A stretch of 64,000 nt of DNA from Mariniflexile litorale (GTDB lineage: Bacteria; Bacteroidota; Bacteroidia; Flavobacteriales; Flavobacteriaceae): NCBI RefSeq assembly GCF_031128465.2, contig NZ_CP155618.1, forward strand, positions 3,524,501 through 3,588,500, read 5' to 3'. Shown in pieces: positions 18,226 through 27,323 of the stretch (the first letter of the stretch is position 1; the number at the start of each line of letters is the position of its first letter). The translations under genes and the position numbers were made by a program. The notes below the pieces were generated by a model that ran no database searches, was not told the DNA's origin, and saw nothing but the letters and a program-made list of their open reading frames with translations.

Positions 18226-18444
18226 ATGACTAATCTAGGATTATATTTAACTAAAAAATCTATAAATAAAGCGGAGGTTGCAAGAAGAACTGGGATAAGT
18301 AAATCTCGTTTGAGCCAATTGAGTGGAAATGATTCAACCAAACTTCGTGCAGATGAACTTTATTTAATTGCTTTGGCCATTGATGTTGATCCAGGGGAAT
18401 TGTTAAAGGAAGTGTACAAAGATCTAAAGCTACTTAAAGAATAA
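18226..18444 (+). CDS. Xre-family helix-turn-helix regulator
   Basis: A 72-residue single-domain DNA-binding protein. The HTH is clear: NKAEVARRTGISKSRLSQLSG at about residues 14-34, followed by a helix LRADELYLIALAIDVDPGEL typical of Cro/C1 proteins. It is divergent from the HEPN operon, with 185 AT-rich bases between the starts that include three near-identical tacaagtgta/tacaagagtgta phrases. It could act as antitoxin-like autoregulator of the HEPN operon, or simply as a small resident repressor. Confidence 0.8.
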   Translation: MTNLGLYLTKKSINKAEVARRTGISKSRLSQLSGNDSTKLRADELYLIALAIDVDPGELLKEVYKDLKLLKE

Positions 18445-18724
18445 TATTAAAAAATGGATTTAAGGTGCTAAAATGTGTATTAAATAATAGGTTATTAATA
18501 AAAGCAAGCTCAAGATTCATTAATATCCTTGATACGAGACATATTTTGGGTTTTAAAAATCCCTAATAATATTGTGGTATAGTAATTTTTATTATTTCAA
18601 CCAGTTAACATTTATAGATAAATATTAAATTGATAAGTAATTATTAATGGTATAGATATTGCGTTAAATAATTAAAGTAATGTTTTAACACCTAGTCAAT
18701 TAAATACTATTTTATATATTTGTA
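18445..18724. other. Short AT-rich intergenic region with a promoter-like element
   Basis: Very AT-rich; no gene seen. TATATTTG at 18715-18722 matches the Bacteroidetes -7 consensus, but no good TTG lies at the right distance upstream, so promoter assignment is weak. Confidence 0.4.
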
Positions 18725-19048
18725 GTGTACTTAATAGTATATAAAGAAGATAAAGAAGTTTTGAAAACAAAAGTAAACATAGCCAATATAGTTCCAAAAA
18801 AAGTATTTTGGGATATGGATGTTAACAAATTATCTGTTAAAAAAGATAAAGAAGTTATCATCCCAAGAATGCTATTGGCTACTAACGAGAAAACTTTTCA
18901 AGAAGATATTGCTTCTGTTGAGGAAGTATATACTGCTAATGAAATATATTCAGTACTTAAAAATACTAAAGAACGTATAAGTAACCAAATATGTAGAATG
19001 GTTGCTGCTCGTTATAATAAACCTACTTTTTTACGCTATAAGTTTTAA
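18725..19048 (+). CDS. Partner protein of an AbiEii-type nucleotidyltransferase (probable antitoxin-side component)
   Basis: A 107-residue protein read from a GTG start; the next ATG would remove a third of it. The core (KKVFWDMDVNKLSVKKDKEVIIPRML) and the C-terminus (ISNQICRMVAARYNKPTFLRY) resemble the small proteins encoded directly upstream of AbiEii/MNT-like genes in Bacteroidetes, which I believe belong to the DUF6922 group. The nucleotidyltransferase gene starts three bases after its stop but is broken, so this half of the pair is probably orphaned. A related abortive-infection or toxin-antitoxin role is inferred from that context only. Confidence 0.55.
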   Translation: MYLIVYKEDKEVLKTKVNIANIVPKKVFWDMDVNKLSVKKDKEVIIPRMLLATNEKTFQEDIASVEEVYTANEIYSVLKNTKERISNQICRMVAARYNKPTFLRYKF

Positions 19049-19051
19049 CAA

Positions 19052-19524
19052 ATGAGTACAGTTTCCCCAGTACTCCTTAACACAATCAAAGAATTACAGC
19101 AACTTTCTGGATTATCGCAATTTGCATTGGCAGGAGGTACAAATTTGGCTATCCGGTTTGGTCATAGAGAATCTCAAGACATTGATTTATTTTGTTCTGA
19201 AATTGTTGGTATTAAACATTTAGAGCAAATAGAAAAAGAAGTAGTCGATTTTTATGGTGAAAAGAATATATCAAGTATTGACTATCCAGCTGTAGGGCGG
19301 CAAATAAAGATATTTATGATTTAAATTTTATTACTGAGCATATTTCATTAGCAGAATTATTTGAAGGATTAAAAGCTAAAAAGGAAAAGTTCAATAAAAA
19401 AGAACATCAAAACATCTTTGATTTAGATGATGAAGGTTGTCCTACCCAAGATCCTTACCTATTATTAAAATTTGATGGTAAAGTATCTCAAAGCAAAATT
19501 AAGCCCATGCACTCTAACGTGTAA
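19052..19524 (+). pseudogene. AbiEii-type nucleotidyltransferase, internally deleted and frameshifted
   Basis: The first frame gives 90 residues with an intact N-terminal motif FALAGGTNLAIRFGHRESQDIDLF (GG at 28-29, Asp43-x-Asp45), the metal and nucleotide site of AbiEii/MNT enzymes. It stops at 19322. The neighbouring frame continues AANKDIYDLNFITEHISLAELF (from about 19298) and on to TAA at 19522. That stretch corresponds to the later KDxyDLyfL region of the family. About 70 residues between the two parts are missing. The gene ends abruptly in sequence resembling an insertion-element end. Confidence 0.75.
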
Positions 19525-19680
19525 AAAACGGTTAAAGTGAACCACTAAAAACGGAAATTACTGAACCACTTAAAAACTCATTTTAGCCTAAGCTGTAAAA
19601 GAATTTGCAATAATTTTACTATGCTCACTTTTATCCGCCGCAGGTGGCTCATTTTGTCCGCTCTATCCACTTCCTGTTTA
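19520..19680. mobile_element. Probable IS21-like element remnant (ends only)
   Basis: The stretch begins TGTAAAAAACGG and contains the repeated phrase gtgaaccact / ctgaaccact (about 19537-19546 and 19560-19569). About 70 bases on, gtggctcattttgtccgct is followed by tccactt. Multiple GTGAACCACT-like repeats inside a TGT-ended terminus are typical of IS21-family ends in Bacteroidetes. No transposase or helper ATPase gene remains. It directly abuts the truncated AbiEii gene. The right boundary is uncertain. Confidence 0.45.
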
Positions 19681-19839
19681 ACTCTTGATTTTAAGATGTT
19701 TAACATTAAAAATGTTCCTAATTTTTCCCCTTTATTAATCTTTGATTAAGAAAATTAAATAGTATTTTTACTCCTTGATTTTTTTTAGGGTTTCATACAA
19801 GTACTAATGCTCTATTAACTTAGTAAAACATTAAAATGA
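19681..19839. other. Intergenic region with no recognised gene
   Basis: AT-rich sequence between the IS-like remnant and the HigB-like fragment. No open frame of interest and no clear promoter or terminator was seen. Confidence 0.4.
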
Positions 19840-19945
19840 GGATGCCAACATGAAGTTTCTCATCGTTAATTCGTGTTTTAATGTATCTTCAGCTTGGTTT
19901 ATCCCAAAATTCCTTAAGTGTACTTTTTGCAACCATGCGTTTCAT
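19840..19945 (-). pseudogene. HigB-like toxin remnant
   Basis: From an ATG at 19945 the minus strand reads MKRMVAKSTLKEFWDK, matching the N-terminus of HigB-type mRNA interferases (usually M-R-I-A-K-x-T-L-x-x-F-W-E-K-H-P). It then hits a stop after two more residues. The adjacent frame continues QAEDTLKHELTMRNFM, suggesting a small deletion and a frameshift. The rest of the toxin and any HigA antitoxin are absent. The identification is based on about 30 residues. Confidence 0.45.
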
Positions 19946-19989
19946 GGGTCTAATTATAAAACAAATACCAAAAAATAAATCTTAATTTT

Positions 19990-22563
19990 TTATTTCCACT
20001 CAAAATCTCCATTTTCTATCGTCCAATCATTACCAAAAAATCCCGCATATTTAACAGCACCGGCCCCTTGGTTTAACAAATTGCTGTCAAACAGAATCAC
20101 ATCAGGAAAAGTTGTTCCATTAACTAAATAATGATTGGCATAAGCGGCTTTCATTCCCATTTCTCCTGTGGCGGTAATGACGCCGATAGTCGCCACATCA
20201 CTATCCTTTCTAGGTACTGTAAAATATAGTCCCCATTGGTTTCCTGATAGTGTTTTTTCGCCAATACGCACTTTATTGTTATTAACCTGAATTGGACTCT
20301 CGTTCAAAAGAAGTTTCCAAGCGGTGTTATTGTCTTTATTTCCATAAACGATAATATTTCTATCGGCGTATTTTTCTAGGGAAAAGTCTGTGTCTTTAAT
20401 CATTTCAACATGGCCATTGGCACGGTAATAAAATGTTTCAGCATCAAATAGGGCTTTATGGTAATACCAATCGTTCTCTATAGTAGAACCTTTAGTTGCA
20501 TAAACAAAAACCACATTATTTCTAAAGGCATCTTTGAATCCCCCATTTCTATGGGGACCTTTTTCTCTTAAGGATGGCATAGAGGTAGTGATCCATTTTT
20601 GTTTATCCTTTTTGAAGAAATTTTTAAGGTTAGAAGACACTTTGAAGGTATCGCCGTCAAGAGTAATTTCATTTATAGTTTCGGTTAATTTTGATAAATC
20701 GACTTCCAGTAATGCAACGTTATTTGTGGTAATATTGAAACCTTTTTCTTTAGAGAAATCAAAAGAACTGACCTCAAAAGGCTTTTCTTGTTGATAAATG
20801 GTCATAAAATGAGAGGTGGCAGAAACTCCTGGAGATCCCGTAAAAAATTCTAATTTCTTAACGACTGAATCTTTAGGAATAGTGCGCTGTTTAAAAAAGT
20901 CGAAAATTGGTTGCCAATCTACACTGTGGTTACCATACCAGTGTGTACCCTCAGGATACTCATAATACGTAAAGTCATTATGGAATTTACCCAGACGTTC
21001 TCTCATTTCCCTTGCAATAGCAGTAGGAACCACATTATCTTTTTCGCCATGTAAAACATAGACACCGCTTTGTAAATAATTGCGTTCTAATTTTAAGGTT
21101 CTACTAGGTGTACCTGCTCGTTCAATAATGTTTTGCAGAGGCGTATTAACGGGTTCCAACTTCATGCGCTCCACACTTTTTGTTGAAATGCCTCTTTCCT
21201 CTAATTGTTCCGGTGTCATTTCCAACACTGCTTTGGAAAATCCATCGCGATACGCCAATAAATCAGGGTAACCTGCACAAGGCGCCATTGCGGCAAATTT
21301 GTCGGGATATGTAGCTCCCAAGTACCAAGTACCGTGCCCTCCCATAGAGTGTCCAGTGAGGTAAATTTTGCTTTCATCAGGTTTATAGATGTTTTTTGCA
21401 TCTTTCAATACTTCTAAAGCATCCAATCGGCCCCAGTCTTCCCAAGCAAATCCGAACGGACGGCGGTTGGTGGGCGCAATCAGAGTGCCCCAATCTTTCT
21501 GGGCATAAGCATTGGCTTGATTCACAGCTTCAACTGATGCGCCATGTACAGATAAAAATAGAGCTTGTGACGCTTCTTTAGTTGTTGATGGTGCCACGCT
21601 ATAATATTGCACGCTTCCATCTATATCGCTAATAAACGTTTTTTTGTGATGTTTGTATTTTGATTTTATCTCTAAGGTTACTGTTTGATTGTGTAAAGTC
21701 GTTCCTTTTTTGTCTTTTAGGTTTAATTTTAAGTCAACACTTTCTTTTGAGACATCCATGGAGTTTGAAGTAAAAGAAAACGGAACTTTTTGTACTGATA
21801 AAGGTGGAATGTTGGCCATGATCGTATTAGTAGTATGCTCCGCTAATTTGGCTTCAATAATGGCTTCCTTTATCCAGTTTTCAGTTGCATTTACCACTCT
21901 AACTGCGCCTTTGTATGCTTTGTTTTCTTCCTGCAGAATATGGGGCATGGTCATATCCCTTGATGTAAATTGTACACCAGTTGCAGGCGTGATCAATCTA
22001 GCTCTGATTCGGGGGAAACGACCTACTTTTAGTACAAAAATATTCTCTCCTTTTTTTAGTTTTATAGGAATAAGACTGTAACCAAAATCATAGTGGTCAC
22101 CTTCATGAGGGAAACCGTTGATTAAAGCAATAGAATGCCCTGAGGCTTCAAAAAGTACAATTTGTTCTGAATTGGAGGTATAGGATAGATATACATAAGC
22201 CGACCTTAAATGACTACCAGAAAAACTGCTCGTACTATCAATTTTTATGGATTGCCATTGTATAGGATTTCCTAAAAAGTCTATATCAAAAGTAAATTCT
22301 TTGGTAGCTCTATAGTGCTTATCAGTTAGAAAACGATTAAAAACTGGGTCGTTAGGAAAAGAGGAGGATTCGAAGCCAAGATTCTGCATTTGTAATGCCC
22401 ATCCAGTATTAAAAACATGCAACACATTACCTTCACCAACGTCATTGATTTTTTCTTTTCCGAAGTATTCAACGATATTACCCGTTTTTTGGGCATTAAT
22501 AGTAGAGGAAGAAATACCTAAGAGGAGTACAATTATAAAGAATAGTTTAAAACTGTTATACAT
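19990..22563 (-). CDS. Secreted alpha/beta hydrolase of the prolyl oligopeptidase type
   Basis: An 857-residue protein with a signal peptide (residues 1-24, ending STINAQ). The central hydrolase domain has the nucleophile elbow GHSMGGHG, with Ser406 as predicted nucleophile. LHGEKDNVVP downstream supplies the Asp region, and YPEGTHWYGNHSVDW supplies the His region. The N-terminal 300 residues are beta-rich, resembling a sugar-binding or propeller-like module, and a beta-rich domain follows the catalytic part. Such S9-like enzymes are exported in Bacteroidetes and cleave peptides or esters; the substrate is unknown. It stands alone on the minus strand. Confidence 0.8.
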   Translation of the reverse strand: MYNSFKLFFIIVLLLGISSSTINAQKTGNIVEYFGKEKINDVGEGNVLHVFNTGWALQMQNLGFESSSFPNDPVFNRFLTDKHYRATKEFTFDIDFLGNPIQWQSIKIDSTSSFSGSHLRSAYVYLSYTSNSEQIVLFEASGHSIALINGFPHEGDHYDFGYSLIPIKLKKGENIFVLKVGRFPRIRARLITPATGVQFTSRDMTMPHILQEENKAYKGAVRVVNATENWIKEAIIEAKLAEHTTNTIMANIPPLSVQKVPFSFTSNSMDVSKESVDLKLNLKDKKGTTLHNQTVTLEIKSKYKHHKKTFISDIDGSVQYYSVAPSTTKEASQALFLSVHGASVEAVNQANAYAQKDWGTLIAPTNRRPFGFAWEDWGRLDALEVLKDAKNIYKPDESKIYLTGHSMGGHGTWYLGATYPDKFAAMAPCAGYPDLLAYRDGFSKAVLEMTPEQLEERGISTKSVERMKLEPVNTPLQNIIERAGTPSRTLKLERNYLQSGVYVLHGEKDNVVPTAIAREMRERLGKFHNDFTYYEYPEGTHWYGNHSVDWQPIFDFFKQRTIPKDSVVKKLEFFTGSPGVSATSHFMTIYQQEKPFEVSSFDFSKEKGFNITTNNVALLEVDLSKLTETINEITLDGDTFKVSSNLKNFFKKDKQKWITTSMPSLREKGPHRNGGFKDAFRNNVVFVYATKGSTIENDWYYHKALFDAETFYYRANGHVEMIKDTDFSLEKYADRNIIVYGNKDNNTAWKLLLNESPIQVNNNKVRIGEKTLSGNQWGLYFTVPRKDSDVATIGVITATGEMGMKAAYANHYLVNGTTFPDVILFDSNLLNQGAGAVKYAGFFGNDWTIENGDFEWK

Positions 22564-23073
22564 CGTATCTGGATTTTTTAAAGTTATTTACCTCCAATTA
22601 TAAACATTACCGTGTGATTTTATAATATTATTAGACCAAGGACAATTCTACGTCGGCTAAGGGGGAAAATAATACATACTTGTTTGGTTTGATGGTGAAA
22701 GCATAAAGGCGAAAATAATTGGAAAAAAATACACAGATTTTAAGAAATATACCAAATAGAATATTCCAGACCTCGAAGTTTTACTAACTTCATCTGCAGG
22801 TCGTATTGCATATCGTTTCCTTCCTAAAAAGTCCTCAATTAAATATCAGACCATACGAACTAATCAACTAACTATTTTTTAATTGAACTCAGGTTCTAAG
22901 GAAATTATTCAGGCATTTGGGAATTGAATTTAAACATAAGTAAGTATTAATACGACTCAAAAAAGAAGTTTAAAAAAAGCTAAAATCTAGACTATTGGAA
23001 TTTATTTAGGTAATAAAAAGGTTCCATTATACGTACATGAAACAGCATTTGTTTCCCATTTGCGTCTTAAAAT
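22564..23073. other. Intergenic region with possible relics, no supported gene
   Basis: About 500 bases with no intact gene. Short open stretches such as GIYLGNKKVPLYVHETAFVSHL around 22990-23060 (plus strand) might be relics of a coding sequence, but I could not match them to a family. The segment ends at the palindromic element at 23074. Confidence 0.4.
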
Positions 23074-23216
23074 AAAGAAGAGGCTGTCTTAAAAGTTTTA
23101 TTCTGGGTGATATTGAGCTTGTCGAAGTATTTAAACTTCTTGATAATCCATATCGGTTTCGACAAGCTCAACCAGACAAAGTAAATAAAATACACTTTTA
23201 AGACAGCCTCTTCTTT
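23074..23216. repeat. Nested palindromic element (MITE/REP-like), 143 bp
   Basis: Outer arms at 23074-23096 and 23194-23216 are perfectly complementary over 23 bases (aaagaagaggctgtcttaaa...). Inside them, ttgagcttgtcgaa (23113-23126) and ttcgacaagctcaa (23158-23171) form a second perfect 14-base inverted repeat. The inner motif gagcttgtcgaag also occurs at 60424-60436. The element is non-coding, lies after the OmpA-family stop codon (about 35 bases) and could also end that transcript. Confidence 0.85.
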
Positions 23217-23249
23217 TTATAATAATTCTTTTTAAAGAGGTTCTAAAAC

Positions 23250-24575
23250 CTATTCATTATTTGTTAAAACGCTCATAGAAACTCTTCTGTTTTGTGCTCT
23301 ATTTTCATGAGATGTATTAGGGGTTAGAGGGGAAGCTTCACCCTCGGAAGCTACTTTCATTCGATTGGTAGCGACACCTTGCTTGTTTAAATATTCTGCA
23401 ACGGATGCTGCTCGAGCTAATCCTATTTTTTTATTGGTTTTTTTACTTCCTAAATTACAGGTGTAACCTGTTATATTTAATGTTGCTTTTTCATTTTTTA
23501 CTAATAAAACAGCCATTTTATTTAACCTGTTTTCTAAGTTAGCAGGTATTGTTGTTTCTTCAAAAACTCCAAATATTAATGGTTTTTCAATGAATGCGAT
23601 ATCTTCTGAAGTTAGACCTGTAGGTTTTTGTATTTCTTCTGTAGGTGTTGCTGCTATAGGTTCTTTTTCTTCAATGGGAGTAGGGATTACGATTTCTTCA
23701 GGCATATTGTTTTCCTCTACCAGTTCTTCTTTTTTATTTTTTTCTTTAAAATTGATACCCCATTTAATCTGAATGCCTGCCGATAAATACTTGCTGTGTT
23801 TTACGGTATTATTGGCAGCTAGAATACCATTAGCTGCTATATTATCTAACCCGTTAGGGCTATAGGTTACTAAGTTTTTTGTAGAATTATGATCTTGTAA
23901 ATCCGTTAAACCATAATCGGCATAAACACCTGTGTATAATTTTGAGCCTTTTTTTAAGGAGAAGCTAAGTCCGCTTTCCATACTTAATAAAACAGATGGT
24001 TTTAAAGAGACACTGCTTTCATCATCCCAGTTGTTTAAAAGGCCAAAACCATGATTTGGTAAATCGTCTATCTCTAAATTTAAATCAGGATAATAAGCAC
24101 TTGTAGCTATTGTTGCTGAACTGGCTGAAATTTTTTGATGGGCTGGTATTAAAAATTTACCACCAAACCCGATATAAAATCCTGTGTTGTTAGAGATTAC
24201 TGTTCGGTATTGAAGCATTAATGGTATGGCTACAGACAAAAAGGATTGGTCTTCTTTATAACCTGTTGTTTTTACATTGTAGAAAAAGGCAGAACCTAAA
24301 TCGTCTATGTTTGAAGTTGAAATAACTTCATTTGCATTTAATTTATATTGGTTTTGATTATAACTAACATCTACACCCGTTACCACTCCCCAATGATTAT
24401 TTAAAAAATAGGTATAGCCAACGCCTAAACCTCCTCCAAAACCTATTTTACCTTCTCCATTTAAATCATCGTATAAAATACCTGAAAGGCCACCATTCAT
24501 TTTTAATGTAAACTCTTGTGTATAGCCTATAGCTGTATAAAATAAAGACAGAGCTATGATTATTTTTAATTTCAT
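23250..24575 (-). CDS. OmpA-family outer-membrane protein
   Basis: A 441-residue protein with a signal peptide (1-19), an N-terminal outer-membrane beta-barrel of about 260 residues (LKMNGGLSGILYDD, FGGGLGVGYTYF), a Glu/Pro-rich linker (EEIVIPTPIEEKEPIAATPTEE is split here by charge repeats), and a C-terminal OmpA peptidoglycan-binding domain. That domain shows LNITGYTCNLGSKKTN, GLARAASVAEYL and RAQNRRVSM, with the conserved Asn/Arg of the family. It would tie the outer membrane to the cell wall. It lies nine bases downstream of the PKD-repeat protein gene on the same strand, so they probably share a transcript and may cooperate at the surface, as in PorP/OmpA-type pairs. Confidence 0.9.
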   Translation of the reverse strand: MKLKIIIALSLFYTAIGYTQEFTLKMNGGLSGILYDDLNGEGKIGFGGGLGVGYTYFLNNHWGVVTGVDVSYNQNQYKLNANEVISTSNIDDLGSAFFYNVKTTGYKEDQSFLSVAIPLMLQYRTVISNNTGFYIGFGGKFLIPAHQKISASSATIATSAYYPDLNLEIDDLPNHGFGLLNNWDDESSVSLKPSVLLSMESGLSFSLKKGSKLYTGVYADYGLTDLQDHNSTKNLVTYSPNGLDNIAANGILAANNTVKHSKYLSAGIQIKWGINFKEKNKKEELVEENNMPEEIVIPTPIEEKEPIAATPTEEIQKPTGLTSEDIAFIEKPLIFGVFEETTIPANLENRLNKMAVLLVKNEKATLNITGYTCNLGSKKTNKKIGLARAASVAEYLNKQGVATNRMKVASEGEASPLTPNTSHENRAQNRRVSMSVLTNNE

Positions 24576-24584
24576 GTATATGTT

Positions 24585-27050
24585 TTAATGAATTAATATG
24601 TTTGTTGTTTTACGATCTCCGTTAGCTAAATTCAAAGCTAAAATATACACCCCTGCTGTTGTGGGTGCTCTAAGCTCTAAGGATGTATTATTTACTGTTT
24701 GCGTACTGATTAGATTGCCTTTCATATCAAAGAGTTTTATTATCGCATCCTTTAATGTTGAAGGATCAAAATCTAAATCAACCCTAAATAAGGCTCCTGA
24801 TTGTATTGGGTTAGGAATGACTGTTATTTTTCTTAAAAAATTTGATACCACTAGGTCTAAGGCACATGTTTGTATAACTTCACCACTTATGGTTGTCGCT
24901 TTTACATAATAACTGCCTTCTAAATTAGCATTGCTATAGTAAGGTTTGGTGGCTCCTGCAATAACTACATCATTTTTATACCATTGCCAGGAAACAAATT
25001 TATTATCATAGTTATCAAAAACTAATACGTCATCCCAGTGTTTGCGAATCAAACCTGGTTTGCTAGCAATAACTGTTTTAATATTTGTACTTCCTGTTAA
25101 ATCTTGACTACAAAAAGGCGATTCAGGGTAGCTAACTTCTATCAACTTATACGTTGTGTTCTCAGATAACAATCCTGTAGAAATAGATGCTTCACCATAA
25201 TTATTTAGAGTTATTGTTTTAGTATTGGCTTCATTTATTGAATACGTAATAACTGTATTTGGTGTTCCTTCAAAATAAACAGCACCTGTGTTATTAAAAC
25301 AAACAGCATCATCTACTTCAATAAGCGCTGTTGGTAATTTTTTTATAAGAACATCTACTGGTTTTATATCAGAACACTTTCCATTGATACTTTTAATATA
25401 ATAGGTGCCACTTACATCGATTGATGTTGGATTAGAAATGGAAACAGTAGCTGCTAAATCGTTCCAATAAGTCAATATTCCATTTCCAGTACTACCATTT
25501 GTAATAGCAGACGCAGTGATATCCACCGTATCAAATTCACAAACAGGAGCCGGATTTGTTATCATTAAATTTACTGGTTCTATAATCACAGATTGATTTT
25601 GAGTTGCTGTGTTTTTTCCATCGGTATACGTCCAAACGACCGTTGTAGAAGTTGTAATAGGAAAGGTGGTCGTTGTTGTTCCAGTAACGGTTCCTATACA
25701 ATTATCAGTAGCTATTGGAGCTGCAATACTTGTTAGTTCACATTGCGCTGTTATGGTTGGTAATGTTGCAACATCTGGTAGAGGCGCCATAGTATCATCA
25801 ATAACCACCGATTGGTTTTGAGTTATTGTATTATCACCATCGGTATACGACCAAACTACTGTTGTTGATGCAGTAATAGGAAATGTTATAGTAGCTGTTC
25901 CTATAACGGTTCCTATACAATTATCCGTAGCTATTGGAGCTGTAATACTTGTTAGTTCACATTGAGCTGTTATGGTTGGTAATGTTGCAACATCTGGTAG
26001 AGGCGCCATAGTATCGTCAATAACCACTGATTGGTTTTGAGTTATAGTATTTGTACCATCAGTATACGACCAAACTACAGTTGTGGAAGCTGTAATAGGA
26101 AACGTTGTGGTGGTGGTTCCTGTAACGGTTCCCTTGCAATTATCTGTAGCTGTAGGAGCTGTAATATTTGTTACTTCACATTGCGCTGTTATGGTTGGTA
26201 ATGCTGCTACATCTACTACAGGAGCTAAAGCATCTGAGGTGTCAACAAAAGCCGTTTTTGTTATGGTGCGACTACAACCATCTAAATCTTCTACTTTTAA
26301 ACTTACATTAAAAACGCCTACTGTTGTATAAGTGTGGCTAACATTTCCATTAGCAGTACTAGTGATTCCATCTCCAAAATCCCACTCAACAGAAATTGGC
26401 GGAGCTCCGTATGTTGTTTCATTAACAAAATTAATAGTTAAAGGTTGACAGCCCGTTGTAGGATCTGTTGTAGAAAAATTAGGATTCGGACCTGTAACTT
26501 GTATTAAATTAGAACGAGTGGACCTATTAGTATTCCCAAAATCATCCGTGATTTTTAAAGCTACGGTATAAATTCCGCTGTTTTGATACACATGCGTTGG
26601 ATTTTGTGCTGTTGAGGTTTCACCATCTCCAAAATCCCACTCCCAATTAGTAATAGGTGCTCCGTTAGCTGTAGAAGTATCTGTAAAATTGATAGTTAAA
26701 GGGCCGCAACCAAAATTATCAGACACAGATAAATCAGCTTGAGGATCAGATATACGTACTGTTTTAATAATACTATCATCGTGACCATTGATAGTATCCT
26801 GAACATATAGCCTAACATCAAATTCACCTGTAGCCGTATAGGTATGACTAGGATTTTTTACTTTAGAGGTTCCTCCATCTCCAAAAGTCCATCTCCATAA
26901 ATCTGGTTTTGTAGATTGATCTGTAAAAGAAACAGTCTGAGGTACACCACTTCCTAAGGTTGGGTTTGCTAAAAAATCTGCTATAACAGTTTGGCAATAA
27001 GATTGTATTTGAAACAAACAAAAAAGAAAAATAAGTAGACGTAATTTCAT
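24585..27050 (-). CDS. Secreted PKD/HYR-repeat protein with type IX secretion sorting tail
   Basis: An 821-residue exported protein with a signal peptide (1-19, ending SYCQ). Three PKD-like domains follow (WRWTFGDGGTS, WEWDFGDGETS, VEWDFGDGITS at about 50-265). Next come three nearly identical 73-residue HYR-like repeats (LPTITAQCE...TDNC...VVWSYTDG). The C-terminus has an Ig-like region and ends with a typical Por secretion tail (VIPNPIQSG, IIKLFDMKGNLI, GVYILAL, TNILIH). The tail predicts export and surface attachment through the T9SS; the repeats suggest adhesion or a stalk. It forms a likely operon with the downstream OmpA-family gene. Confidence 0.9.
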   Translation of the reverse strand: MKLRLLIFLFCLFQIQSYCQTVIADFLANPTLGSGVPQTVSFTDQSTKPDLWRWTFGDGGTSKVKNPSHTYTATGEFDVRLYVQDTINGHDDSIIKTVRISDPQADLSVSDNFGCGPLTINFTDTSTANGAPITNWEWDFGDGETSTAQNPTHVYQNSGIYTVALKITDDFGNTNRSTRSNLIQVTGPNPNFSTTDPTTGCQPLTINFVNETTYGAPPISVEWDFGDGITSTANGNVSHTYTTVGVFNVSLKVEDLDGCSRTITKTAFVDTSDALAPVVDVAALPTITAQCEVTNITAPTATDNCKGTVTGTTTTTFPITASTTVVWSYTDGTNTITQNQSVVIDDTMAPLPDVATLPTITAQCELTSITAPIATDNCIGTVIGTATITFPITASTTVVWSYTDGDNTITQNQSVVIDDTMAPLPDVATLPTITAQCELTSIAAPIATDNCIGTVTGTTTTTFPITTSTTVVWTYTDGKNTATQNQSVIIEPVNLMITNPAPVCEFDTVDITASAITNGSTGNGILTYWNDLAATVSISNPTSIDVSGTYYIKSINGKCSDIKPVDVLIKKLPTALIEVDDAVCFNNTGAVYFEGTPNTVITYSINEANTKTITLNNYGEASISTGLLSENTTYKLIEVSYPESPFCSQDLTGSTNIKTVIASKPGLIRKHWDDVLVFDNYDNKFVSWQWYKNDVVIAGATKPYYSNANLEGSYYVKATTISGEVIQTCALDLVVSNFLRKITVIPNPIQSGALFRVDLDFDPSTLKDAIIKLFDMKGNLISTQTVNNTSLELRAPTTAGVYILALNLANGDRKTTNILIH
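25573..26230. repeat. Three tandem 219-bp coding repeats
   Basis: The phrase taatg(t/c)tgc recurs at 25761, 25980 and 26199, exactly 219 bases apart, so each unit is 73 codons of the HYR-like region of the PKD protein. Units one and two (25573-26010) are the most alike at nucleotide level, suggesting recent duplication. The boundaries are approximate. Confidence 0.85.
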
Positions 27051-27323
27051 ATTTAATTCGATTTATTTAGAATGCAAAATTACAACACCCAAAAAGGTTG
27101 TAAAATACGTAGACCTACGTACAAATAGTGACAATAGTTTTAAGAAGAAAGAGTACTATTTTTTTGTGCCCATAACACTAAAGCATGTTGCCTAATTGTA
27201 AGATACAGAAATACGTTAATCTGAAAAAAGAAGTAAATAAAAGCAAACTCAATATGCAGTAATAGCCTTAAAAGGCTATAGATTTTAGCATAGGAGTAGA
27301 TTTCCACCATTACTCCTTTACTA

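Noticed and set aside
21689-22081. 130-residue plus-strand frame inside the S9-type hydrolase gene
   Set aside because: It is antisense to a well-supported 857-residue exported enzyme and shows no family features.
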